Assembly (NCBI GenBank): GCA_023426145.1
Contig: JAFABG010000019.1
Location: forward strand, 62,001 to 126,000
Source of the DNA: Bacteroidota bacterium
GTDB taxonomy: Bacteria > Bacteroidota > Bacteroidia > Bacteroidales > Bacteroidaceae
Reading direction: 5' to 3'
DNA length: 64,000 nt
Made by a program: the position numbers and the translations under genes
Notes under the pieces: generated by a model
The model's database searches: none
The model's input: only the letters and a program-made list of their open reading frames with translations
What the model was told of the DNA's origin: nothing
Shown: piece by piece, positions 43,445-51,813 of the stretch
How positions within the stretch are numbered: the stretch's first letter is position 1
Layout: every line of letters begins with the position of its first letter

Positions 43445-43452
43445 CAAATGTA
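43445..43452 (-). promoter_or_regulatory. Candidate -7 element of the PUL 1 operon
   Basis: On the minus strand TACATTTG, an exact TAnnTTTG match about 72 bases before the susC ATG. A TTTG lies 17 bases upstream (43473-43470), shorter than the usual 19-21, as can occur at activator-dependent promoters. Confidence 0.45.
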
Positions 43453-43620
43453 TTAGAAATGGAGCCCTACAAAAAAAGAGGTGAGTGTAAAAGTAGTAAA
43501 AAGACAAAGCCATTTTTAGCTAATATACTATATATTAGAAATATACGAAAAGAAACAAAGCGATAAAAAGTAGTTAATACATAAACAGGAAATAATGTCT
43601 GATCTATTGAAAAGAAGAAA

Positions 43621-45276
43621 TTAATCTTTGGATTTTCCTATTTTCATGACTTCTTGTTCTAACAATTCACGGCTGCCAGCCGCCTTATTACGAACTTTAG
43701 TGCGATAGTTATAAATAGTAGTTACAGAGTAACGTAAAAATTGAGCTATTTTTATACTATCGGTAATACCCAACCGTATCAATGCAAAAATGCGCAATTC
43801 AGTGTTCATCCTCTCATTAGGCTTCAAGACTATCCGCTCACTATCTAACAACAAGCCGTTGAATTCTTCTACAAAGGCTGGAAACAACTGTAGAAAGGTG
43901 GTATCAAAATTACCATAAAACTCTTTCAACTCTTCTTCAATAAATTTGGAAGATTTGATGTGCTTATACAGCTCCTCTAGATTTCCGGCAGTGGCAATCT
44001 TACCCAACATTCGCCGATAATTATCCATCTTTTCCAAATATATTGAGCATTGGTCCATGTACCGACCTATATATTCTTCTTTCAAATAAGAGTTTTCAGC
44101 AATGCTATGATTAGCTTCTTTGAGTTCAGTATTAGACCGATTTAGCTCCTCGTTCAATTCTTTCAACTGATTGTTGGCAGCAACCACTTCTTTCCGTGCA
44201 ACGGCTACCTTTTTCATTTGCTTATACACATAAAATATAGCAAGCATCAAAAAAGCCGAAAGCAAACTGATAGACACTAGTGCCCATTTCATTTGAGATT
44301 GCTGCTTCTCGGTCTTTTGCTGATAGGCATCATTAATGATGGGAAACACCTCCAGTATTTCCAACTTACGCAAACGGGCATTACAAGCCTGCGCATCTTC
44401 CATACATATTTTCACATAAGAATATGCCCGTTCAATGTCTCCCTCCCGATAAAGGAGTACGGCCAGTTTACGCAAAGAGACATACTCACGAACAGCTGTC
44501 TGCATGTCCGCAATAGCGGATATAGTTAGATATTTCTTTTCATTTTTTTTATCCCCTTTCAAGCGATAGGATTCAGACAACGTATATGCACAAATGGCTA
44601 CATTATGATTATAACCCTCTTGTTGTACTAAGTAATTGGTCAATATTTGTATGGCCTGGTCATATTTATTATGCACATTGCACTGGTCGGCTTTTATCAA
44701 AGCCTGAATCAAAGGGTCACCTTTGGTTGTCAAAAGCAAAGAGTCACGATAGAGGTCAGTAATTTTCGAATAAAGTCTTTTCTCAGGCTCCGTTACAGCA
44801 TAATCGGCCATCAGCCCGTAAACTGTACGATAAATATGATAATAATAAGGATGAATATCCTGAGGCAATTCGTCTATGTGGATATTCTGCATTAAATCCA
44901 TAGCTTCTTTATACATACCGATTGTTCCCAGTATGTCCGCTTTGTTCATGCGGGCAATGTCTATGTACTCTTGGTTTCCGATACGAGAAGCAACTTTCTC
45001 TCTCTCCTGAGCCATATATAGAGCCGAATCTGTATTGATTGAACGATATTCACTCAGCAACAGGTCTAATACTCTATAGTACTCCTCATCCGAAATTTGC
45101 TGGTGCAACTGCCTTTTCAGTTCAGCCAACTTCTCTTCTTTTTGCCTTATACGGATCGGACGTTCCTCTATTGCTCGATCCAGTTTTAGCAACAAAGAGT
45201 CAGTTTCCTCATTCGCAGCGTGAAGATGACACAAACATATAGTACAGATACTCCAAAATATGATTATTTTCTTCAT
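43621..45276 (-). CDS. SusR-like / DUF6377-type membrane transcriptional regulator
   Basis: A 551-residue regulator beside PUL 1. After a signal-like N-terminus (MKKIIIFWSICTICLCHLHA), TPR-like helices fill the periplasmic half (about 60-310). A membrane segment occurs at about 328-350 (ALVSISLLSAFLMLAIFYVY), followed by a coiled coil (ELNEELNRSNTELKEANHS). The C-terminus contains a LuxR-like helix-turn-helix (LGITDSIKIAQFLRYSVTTI with YNYRTKVRNKA). This layout is like SusR, which senses sugar in the periplasm and activates the sus genes. It should regulate the adjacent SusC/D operon transcribed in the same direction. Confidence 0.83.
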   Translation of the reverse strand: MKKIIIFWSICTICLCHLHAANEETDSLLLKLDRAIEERPIRIRQKEEKLAELKRQLHQQISDEEYYRVLDLLLSEYRSINTDSALYMAQEREKVASRIGNQEYIDIARMNKADILGTIGMYKEAMDLMQNIHIDELPQDIHPYYYHIYRTVYGLMADYAVTEPEKRLYSKITDLYRDSLLLTTKGDPLIQALIKADQCNVHNKYDQAIQILTNYLVQQEGYNHNVAICAYTLSESYRLKGDKKNEKKYLTISAIADMQTAVREYVSLRKLAVLLYREGDIERAYSYVKICMEDAQACNARLRKLEILEVFPIINDAYQQKTEKQQSQMKWALVSISLLSAFLMLAIFYVYKQMKKVAVARKEVVAANNQLKELNEELNRSNTELKEANHSIAENSYLKEEYIGRYMDQCSIYLEKMDNYRRMLGKIATAGNLEELYKHIKSSKFIEEELKEFYGNFDTTFLQLFPAFVEEFNGLLLDSERIVLKPNERMNTELRIFALIRLGITDSIKIAQFLRYSVTTIYNYRTKVRNKAAGSRELLEQEVMKIGKSKD

Positions 45277-45323
45277 CTATCTTTTTGTATAAGGTATAAG
45301 GTAATTGCATTAATGGATTTATG

Positions 45324-45331
45324 CAAAAATA
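45324..45331 (-). promoter_or_regulatory. Candidate -7 element of the SusR-like gene
   Basis: On the minus strand TATTTTTG, a full TAnnTTTG match 48 bases before the ATG. The gap 45277-45621 otherwise holds the hisS terminator; no other structure was recognised there. Confidence 0.4.
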
Positions 45332-45508
45332 ATCAAAATATCACAAAACTCTTATCCTTCTATTATTAAATAAAAGAAGATGCTAATTTAAAATACAGAC
45401 GGGGCAAAATACAAAAGATTTGTAGATAGGTATTATTCGTATACAAGTTATAACACTGCTAACTACATTTCTGATTCTATGTATAAGTTCTTGAGACTCT
45501 CAACTAAA

Positions 45509-45556
45509 AAAAGTCACGTTTGAAAATCTTGCTAATGATTGTCAAACGTGACTTTT
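45509..45556 (-). terminator. hisS terminator
   Basis: A perfect 15-base stem (45509-45523 with 45542-45556) with an 18-base loop. On the minus strand it continues into a T tract. It lies 65 bases after the hisS stop. Confidence 0.85.
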
Positions 45557-45621
45557 CTACTATATTATTCGGTATTGCCGAAAATTATCTCATTAAAAAG
45601 AGAGACTGTTAACCTACCTTT

Positions 45622-46986
45622 TTACTTATGTAAAGTAGCAATCAACTCTTCCACTGAAACAGTATTCTGTTCACCTGTCTCCATATTCTTCAACATAGCT
45701 TTACCTTCGTTCATTTCATTCTCACCCACAATAGCTACGAATGGGATATTCTTGGCGTTAGCATAACTCATTTGTTTCTTCATTTTCGCTGAATCGGGGA
45801 ATATTTCGGCACGGATACCTGCCGCACGTACTTTAGATAACATTCCCATTGAGAAAGCAGCCTCTTTGTCGCCAAAGTTCACAAACAAAAGTTCTGTACC
45901 ATTAACGGCTTCTTTAGGATAAAGTTCCAATTGATTCAGTACATCGAAAATACGGTCTGCACCAAAGGAAATACCGACACCCGACACACCAGCCATTCCG
46001 AATACGCCGGTCAAGTTGTCATAACGACCGCCACCGGTAATACTACCAATCTGTACATCTAAAGCTTTAACTTCAAAAATTGCACCGGTATAATAGTTTA
46101 GCCCACGAGCCAAAGTCAAGTCCAGTTCGATTTCATTCTTTAAGCCCATTCTTTCTAGAGTAGACAGAATAAATTCACTCTCCTCTACTCCCTTCATACC
46201 GATTTCGCTAGCTGAGAGAACACTCTTTAATGTAGTAAGCTTTTCGGCATTGGTTCCACTCAACAGAATGATAGGTTGCAACTTGGCAATTGCCTCCTCA
46301 CTAATTCCTTTATCTCTTAGTTCTGCATTTACATTTTCCAAACCAATCTTATCCAGTTTGTCAATGGCCACAGTGATATCAACAATCTTGTCGGCCTCAC
46401 CTATAATTTCAGCAATACCGGAAAGAATCTTGCGGTTGTTTATTTTAATACATACACGGATATTGAAATGGCTAAAGACCGTATCAACAATTTGCATCAA
46501 CTCCACCTCATTCAATAAAGAATCGCTGCCCACAACATCAGCATCACATTGATAAAACTCACGATAACGTCCTTTCTGTGGACGGTCTGCACGCCAAACC
46601 GGCTGTATCTGATAACGCTTGAAGGGAAAAGTTATTTCATCACGGTGCATCACTACGTAACGAGCAAAAGGTACCGTCAAATCATAACGTAAACCTTTCT
46701 CACAGAATTTACTCGCCAACTTAGCTGCATTGCGACTCAAGAGTTCTTCATCAGTAATCCCTGAAAAGTAATCGCCTGAATTTTGAATCTTAAAGAGAAG
46801 CTTATCGCCTTCATCACCATACTTTCCCATCAACGTTGAAAGCATCTCCATAGACGGAGTTTCGATCTGCTGAAAACCATATAGATGATATACTTCACGA
46901 ATAGTATTGAATATATAATTACGCTTCGCCATTTCAACCGGCGAAAAGTCACGAGTTCCCTTAGGTATACTTGGTTTTGCTGCCAT
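45622..46986 (-). CDS. hisS: Histidyl-tRNA synthetase
   Basis: Charges tRNA-His with histidine. The 454-residue class II synthetase begins at ATG 46986 with MAAKPSIPKGTRDFSPVEMA. It has motif 2 in PVWRADRPQKGRYREFYQCD, the histidine A loop RGLNYYTGAIFEV, and motif 3 in GVGISFGADRIFD. The anticodon-binding domain covers the last 100 residues. An upstream extension to 47019 is open but unlike the family. It is monocistronic, with its own -7 element and terminator. Confidence 0.97.
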   Translation of the reverse strand: MAAKPSIPKGTRDFSPVEMAKRNYIFNTIREVYHLYGFQQIETPSMEMLSTLMGKYGDEGDKLLFKIQNSGDYFSGITDEELLSRNAAKLASKFCEKGLRYDLTVPFARYVVMHRDEITFPFKRYQIQPVWRADRPQKGRYREFYQCDADVVGSDSLLNEVELMQIVDTVFSHFNIRVCIKINNRKILSGIAEIIGEADKIVDITVAIDKLDKIGLENVNAELRDKGISEEAIAKLQPIILLSGTNAEKLTTLKSVLSASEIGMKGVEESEFILSTLERMGLKNEIELDLTLARGLNYYTGAIFEVKALDVQIGSITGGGRYDNLTGVFGMAGVSGVGISFGADRIFDVLNQLELYPKEAVNGTELLFVNFGDKEAAFSMGMLSKVRAAGIRAEIFPDSAKMKKQMSYANAKNIPFVAIVGENEMNEGKAMLKNMETGEQNTVSVEELIATLHK

Positions 46987-47016
46987 GATATAATAACTTT
47001 TTAGTATTTTAGTTTG

Positions 47017-47024
47017 CAAATTTA
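47017..47024 (-). promoter_or_regulatory. Candidate -7 element of hisS
   Basis: On the minus strand TAAATTTG, an exact TAnnTTTG match about 31 bases before the ATG at 46986. No correctly spaced -33 element was found. Confidence 0.4.
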
Positions 47025-47183
47025 CAGCAATTTTCCGAGCAACTACAGCATATAGCTAAAAAATCATCATTTAGTAGGCCTAAAAAAGGATTGTAGGCAA
47101 TAATAATGGAAATGGGCAATAACATTTCAATGTCATTAGAATGTATAATCTAGAGTAAATTCTCGTTAATCAATTAGCGGCCT

Positions 47184-47219
47184 ACTCCAGTCGGCTGATC
47201 AGACAACTCCAGTTGGCTG
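47184..47219 (+). repeat. Pair of 14-base near-identical direct repeats in an intergenic gap
   Basis: ACTCCAGTCGGCTG (47184-47197) and ACTCCAGTTGGCTG (47206-47219) differ at one base and are offset by 22 bases, about two helical turns. They lie in the gap 46987-47354 upstream of the gene at 47355. Apart from the promoter-like elements at its two edges, I see nothing else in this gap. Confidence 0.5.
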
Positions 47220-47317
47220 CATATAAACAGCAAACAAAAGAACGATAGCATAAAGGCATATAACTAATAAGCACCAAAGTATTTCTTGACAATTATAACT
47301 CTATTCCAAGTATTTAC

Positions 47318-47325
47318 TATCTTTG
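47318..47325 (+). promoter_or_regulatory. Candidate -7 element of the 47355 gene
   Basis: TATCTTTG, an exact TAnnTTTG match, 29 bases before the ATG. No -33 element at the standard distance; the direct repeats at 47184-47219 may bind an activator. Confidence 0.45.
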
Positions 47326-47354
47326 GCAATAATTAAATCCTAAAAAAATCTCTT

Positions 47355-48137
47355 ATGAAACTTAAGTTATTCTTGCTAATGATTTTCTGTGGTATGTTGG
47401 AAGTTAGCCATGCGCAAAACACAAATACGATCACAATCTCAGGACGTGCTATGGATTTTGATGGAAATCCTATTGACAGTTGCATAGTCAAAGTGCTTTA
47501 TTCCGATTTTACTATCGCCTACTTTACCTACACCAACAAGGAAGGCTATTATTCTATCCCGGATGTGGTCAAAGGAAAATACATGGCCATATATGCTATT
47601 CGTCCCAAAGAATACCCACGTGAACTAAAAGTTGCAGAAAAAGATATGCGCTTAGAGTTTTGGGCCTGGAACGTTGTTGCTGATAAAGATTTAACGATTA
47701 ACCCTCGATACAATCGGTTAGAACTTTATGGAACTACTGTCTTCAAACAAAATGGAGGTTATCCAGCTATGATTATTTATACGCGCCCGATGAGTTTAGG
47801 GAGACTTCTTTCGTATGGACAGGATATGTGGAAAGATAAGAAAAAAGCTGATACTGAAGGAGGGGATATCTCTGCAGAGCCCGAAAATATTAGTTTTAAA
47901 GTGTATGCTGATGATATTCCTGTGAAAATACAATCAGTACAACCCGTTATGGAATATGTAGGGGGACGCAGGCAAATGGCTTATGTCATTTACACTGAAC
48001 TACCCAAAACTCGACCAGATAAATATTGTATTTTCCGCATTGAAGCTTCTAATAATGCCTATGGCGGTGAAAAGGGAGAAAATCTTTATTTTTATGAAAT
48101 GCCCAATTATATGAGTAAAGCTAAGACACAAGAATAA
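47355..48137 (+). CDS. Secreted protein with carboxypeptidase-like regulatory domain, otherwise unknown
   Basis: The 260-residue protein has a signal peptide (MKLKLFLLMIFCGMLEVSHA). Residues 22-110 form a CarboxypepD-regulatory-like beta-sandwich (ISGRAMDFDGNPIDSCIVKV, then NKEGYYSIPDVVKGKYMAIY). The remaining residues, about 125-260, contain strand-rich, aromatic sequence that I do not recognise (RLELYGTTVFKQNGGYPAMI). The N-terminal module also appears at the start of many SusC proteins, so this could be a free-standing periplasmic or surface relative. The gene is alone between hisS and the locus 2 operon. Confidence 0.7.
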   Translation: MKLKLFLLMIFCGMLEVSHAQNTNTITISGRAMDFDGNPIDSCIVKVLYSDFTIAYFTYTNKEGYYSIPDVVKGKYMAIYAIRPKEYPRELKVAEKDMRLEFWAWNVVADKDLTINPRYNRLELYGTTVFKQNGGYPAMIIYTRPMSLGRLLSYGQDMWKDKKKADTEGGDISAEPENISFKVYADDIPVKIQSVQPVMEYVGGRRQMAYVIYTELPKTRPDKYCIFRIEASNNAYGGEKGENLYFYEMPNYMSKAKTQE

Positions 48138-48170
48138 AGATCAATTAGAAAATTATTTTTATCATAAAAA

Positions 48171-48212
48171 ATCTGCAAGTTTCTGCATCTAAAGATACAT
48201 AAACTTGCAGAT
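48171..48212 (-). terminator. Terminator of the locus 2 operon
   Basis: A perfect 12-base stem (48171-48182 with 48201-48212), with an inner short pairing in the loop. Six A residues on the left form a T tract on the minus strand, so it ends the thioredoxin gene transcript. Confidence 0.8.
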
Positions 48213-48254
48213 ACCCCTAAGGCCTAAGGCGACAGAGCATTTTGTTAAACCAAA

Positions 48255-49415
48255 TTATTGATTCATTGTCTCTACTAACTTCTCCATTGCTTTCACCCAA
48301 TTTCCTGTTAGCTTCATATTACCTTGTTTTGTTTGTGGTTGCAAACGACCGCTATTTAAATCGTCGATACGTTTATGCAACAATGCCAAAGCCTTTTGTT
48401 TTGGGGCAGTTTCTTTACATTTAAGTGCAATAGGAGTACACCATTTACATAACATTAAATCGGTGATGAAAAGATCTGGATTACTATCAAATTCTGTACA
48501 ATATTCCATATACTTATCCCAATCAGCTTGTTTTTCTGACAAAGCGATCAGAGTTTCTAGACGTATCTCTTCTTTATCGGCTACCTTGCATTCATCCATC
48601 AAAGCAAGCAGTTTGCTGAATTGATCCATATCCATAGTTGCACTTCCATCTTTTTCCACAACTAAAGATCTAGCATAGTTGCGCCATGCATACTGAGTTT
48701 TCATTTTCACAGGCATCTCTCCAACTACAGCAGTCAGTTTTTCTGGATGTTTAACTGTATAGATAAATGCAGGGTCGAACGGATAAGAAAGATATTTCAT
48801 AAACACTTCTACCAATTGCGGATTATCTGCAAAGGTTTCAGCTTTACCAACTAATAAAGCTTGAGCAACTACATTACACTGATCGCGTTTATAAGCACTT
48901 CCCAATGTTTTTAAATATTCAAAAAGAAATGCTTCGTCACGATCACCATTAGCAAACCGTTGATCCATCTCAGCTGAACTATTGTCTACACTGGCTTTCT
49001 TTACTTTTTCAAGAAAACTAGGAGCATCGCTTCCACCCAAAAAACGTCCTAGCTCATTACCACGACTATCAAAGATAATGAAAGTTGGAAATGCAGAAAC
49101 CTGAAATTTCTTCATAAGTTCCGGTCCTTCTCCTTTCTCCATATCAATCTTAATCGAAACGTAAGCCGGATTCATAAATTGGCCCACTTCTTCTAAAGGA
49201 AACACGTCTCTAGCCATTTTCTTGCAAGGACCACACCATGACGTGTAACAGTCCAAAAAAATCAGTTTCTTGGTAGCTGTTGCTTTTTGCACAGCATCTT
49301 TAAACAATGTTCCATGCTCCTCAAAAGAGATTCCTTTTTCTACTTCCTGAGCAAAAGCCTGAGTACTGAAAACCAATGCCATACTCAAGCAAACCATCCA
49401 TAAATTCTTTTTCAT
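48255..49415 (-). CDS. Exported thioredoxin-fold protein with C-terminal extension
   Basis: The 386-residue protein carries a signal peptide (MKKNLWMVCLSMALVFSTQAFA). A thioredoxin-like domain follows (about 30-140), with redox pair Cys61 and Cys64 in TSWCGPCKKMARD and a cis-proline strand VSAFPTFIIFD. The C-terminal 240 residues are helical and unassigned (DPAFIYTVKHPEKL, YMEYCTEFDSNPDLFITDLM). It is the last gene of the SusC/D-DUF4843-PKD operon. Such thioredoxin proteins suggest that a disulfide or thiol step accompanies uptake, perhaps of peptides or glycoproteins, but this is inferred. Confidence 0.88.
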   Translation of the reverse strand: MKKNLWMVCLSMALVFSTQAFAQEVEKGISFEEHGTLFKDAVQKATATKKLIFLDCYTSWCGPCKKMARDVFPLEEVGQFMNPAYVSIKIDMEKGEGPELMKKFQVSAFPTFIIFDSRGNELGRFLGGSDAPSFLEKVKKASVDNSSAEMDQRFANGDRDEAFLFEYLKTLGSAYKRDQCNVVAQALLVGKAETFADNPQLVEVFMKYLSYPFDPAFIYTVKHPEKLTAVVGEMPVKMKTQYAWRNYARSLVVEKDGSATMDMDQFSKLLALMDECKVADKEEIRLETLIALSEKQADWDKYMEYCTEFDSNPDLFITDLMLCKWCTPIALKCKETAPKQKALALLHKRIDDLNSGRLQPQTKQGNMKLTGNWVKAMEKLVETMNQ

Positions 49416-49435
49416 ATACTTCTAAATATTTAGTG

Positions 49436-51013
49436 TTATCTTTCCATCGCTTTTTTCCAAGCCATGTCTTTTATCTTACCCGGTACGGTGTAAACTCTAG
49501 GTTCTCCCAGAATTGCTCCATTTGCTGGATTAATTTGGAACTGATATAACTTACCTTCTTTAGTTGTTTCATTCCAAGTCGCCACGTGAAGTATGGCATT
49601 TGGATTAGGCATAATAGCCAAAAATAGACTTTGATAGTAATACTTCTGCAAACGCACACAAGTTACCGTTTCGGCATCCGAACCACTCCAAAGAACCTCC
49701 GCCTGAGGAGAAGAACGATATTTCAGGTTATACACCTTTGAGCCTGCACCATACAACACATACTCACCTAGATAAGCAGCTGCCATACTCGTGGCCTGAG
49801 CTATTTCAGGTGAGCTTGAAATGTCAAACCACCCCTGTCCAATATTTGTGGTACCTGAGCTTGATGTCATGAAATTCGCAATACCCAAATAGTAGTTTTG
49901 ATCTTTCTTCATCAAAAAATAGTCGTAGAAAGACCTTCCCCAGTCGCCCATCAACAATTTAGCACCAACATGATTGACATCAAAAGCTGCCTCAGGATCT
50001 TGTGCAGAAAATGAGGCAAACTTCACCGTGTTTTTATTAACGCACTTAAAGCACTCATTCGTCTGATCATACACCAATACCTCATATTTATTCCCATGCA
50101 CATCGCTTCCCCAAGGAGCTAATTCTCCATGATCACCTCCGTATGAGATACCAAAGAAGCTGTTTCTAGAAAGCCCTGAAGTATAATAAGTAGTGTACAC
50201 TTTACCCTCATTAATTATCATTTCCCCACGATAGGCAACTCCGCAGGCTCCATAATAACTAGGCTGAGTTGTTGTCGGCTTTTCGTAAAAAAAGTCTCCA
50301 AAATCTAATGTTTTAGCTAAAGTACCTTGATTAAGTCCAACCATATTTTTATCGGTAACCAAAACAACCTCATCCTCCGCCATAGCAACACAAGTATGCA
50401 ATACCCTATTCGGCAGTCCTTCTAAATGTGTTCCATTAGAAGCTTTGTATAAATCGAAAAACTCCCGGTCTTTAATAATGTTTTTTTTGACCCAAGGGTT
50501 AACAACCAACCCAATATCGGACGTTCCAGGATCATTGGCTGGTTCATACAGCATCATCCAACCAGCGGTTATGGACTCTTCTATGTTGCAAGTAACTCGA
50601 AAGTACTGCTGTGTGTGGTCTTTACTATTGGTTATGGTTAACTGCACATAGTAAGTATCGGCTGCTCTTTTAATCGCTTCTTTCAAATGTATCGTATGAC
50701 TCAATGTATCTACTGTATAATCCGAATTAGGAGAATTAGCACCTACATACAACGTCCAAACATAACTCAATTCAGGTGCATCAGCCTCAGTTTCCAACAG
50801 CTTACCATTAAAGTAAACTTTCGGATTGAGTTCCAACACATCATACCTTTCAAGAACATAAGTGGATTGTATTCCCAATCCCGTTGTGTCTATTACAACT
50901 TTATCTAATTCCTGATAATCATAGTTGCCCTTATCTTCATAACACGAGCCTAGCAGAAAACTTACGATCAAACTAAGCACTCCTATACTATATTCTTTTC
51001 TATACATACACAT
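49436..51013 (-). CDS. PKD-like family lipoprotein
   Basis: A 525-residue surface lipoprotein (lipobox near VSFLLGSC). The N-terminal EDKGNYDYQELDKVVID opening and early Ig-like region are typical of the PKD-like family found beside SusC/D pairs. The later part shows several propeller-like strands (EVVLVTDKNMVGLNQ, LLMGDWGRSFYDYF) and NPNAILHVATWNETT. Its role is probably ligand binding at the outer membrane. It is 14 bases after the DUF4843 gene and 20 bases before the thioredoxin gene. The start may be the ATG two codons in. Confidence 0.82.
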   Translation of the reverse strand: MCMYRKEYSIGVLSLIVSFLLGSCYEDKGNYDYQELDKVVIDTTGLGIQSTYVLERYDVLELNPKVYFNGKLLETEADAPELSYVWTLYVGANSPNSDYTVDTLSHTIHLKEAIKRAADTYYVQLTITNSKDHTQQYFRVTCNIEESITAGWMMLYEPANDPGTSDIGLVVNPWVKKNIIKDREFFDLYKASNGTHLEGLPNRVLHTCVAMAEDEVVLVTDKNMVGLNQGTLAKTLDFGDFFYEKPTTTQPSYYGACGVAYRGEMIINEGKVYTTYYTSGLSRNSFFGISYGGDHGELAPWGSDVHGNKYEVLVYDQTNECFKCVNKNTVKFASFSAQDPEAAFDVNHVGAKLLMGDWGRSFYDYFLMKKDQNYYLGIANFMTSSSGTTNIGQGWFDISSSPEIAQATSMAAAYLGEYVLYGAGSKVYNLKYRSSPQAEVLWSGSDAETVTCVRLQKYYYQSLFLAIMPNPNAILHVATWNETTKEGKLYQFQINPANGAILGEPRVYTVPGKIKDMAWKKAMER

Positions 51014-51027
51014 TTCTCCTTCTTTTT

Positions 51028-51801
51028 TTAAAACACAACTGCACTCCCGCTTTCTTCATCAGTCAAAGGCTTTTCGTGGGTTTGATTATACACATCCAAA
51101 GCCTGCCTTAGTTTTGAAAGCAAATATGTGGCATAAGTTGACGAGATAGTATTTGTAGCCTCATCGTAGGAAACAGATGCCGTATATGAGATACGAAAAT
51201 CGACAAGCCCTGTCTCTTGAATCATAAAAGAGTATTTCTTCTGACTATATTCACCGAAGTAAATGGCGTATGGACGATAGGGATACTCTGCCACATCCCA
51301 CTCTTCGGGTTTAGCCAAATAATTTTTCAATACAACATTCAGTTTACGCATTTTATCCACTCCTTCCACAAACTCAGCGTTCTCTACCAGACGGAAATTA
51401 ATATGCCCATCAGTTCCAGAGAAAGACGAATTGTCTTTCAGCTTGGAGGTATCAAAATAAATAGGAAAAGTTGCATAGGTCTCTCCTGCTTTTATGCAGT
51501 ACTCTTTTGTCCTAAAGCTTCCCTCAGCTTCGTTCAAGCTACCCGAATAGGCTTCTATCGTAAAGAATCGATCCTCAGCTGATGGTAGCCCGGTTACGCG
51601 AGCATTAAACATTAACGAATCTTCTCCCAAGGCATACGAATAGTTGTAGCTAGTACTGTCTAAAGCTGTCTCATTGTTTCCAAACCATATATTTAAGGCA
51701 GAATAATTCGTATCAAATACCGGGATCTCATTCGTGCTACAACTGGTTAATCCCGTAAGGAGAAGAGGTAATATCCAGATTTTATATTTCATTTTTTTCA
51801 T
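51028..51801 (-). CDS. DUF4843 family lipoprotein
   Basis: The 257-residue lipoprotein (signal ending LTGLTSC) has an opening CSTNEIPVFDTNYSALNIWF and repeated beta strands such as RFFTIEAYSGSLNEAEGSFR, which fit DUF4843. The family is found next to SusC/D pairs with a PKD-like gene and no hydrolase. The function is unknown; surface ligand binding is likely. It lies 12 bases after susD and is followed by the PKD-like gene, a conserved order that I recall from other Bacteroides genomes. Confidence 0.82.
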   Translation of the reverse strand: MKKMKYKIWILPLLLTGLTSCSTNEIPVFDTNYSALNIWFGNNETALDSTSYNYSYALGEDSLMFNARVTGLPSAEDRFFTIEAYSGSLNEAEGSFRTKEYCIKAGETYATFPIYFDTSKLKDNSSFSGTDGHINFRLVENAEFVEGVDKMRKLNVVLKNYLAKPEEWDVAEYPYRPYAIYFGEYSQKKYSFMIQETGLVDFRISYTASVSYDEATNTISSTYATYLLSKLRQALDVYNQTHEKPLTDEESGSAVVF

Positions 51802-51813
51802 AAGTCATTCATT

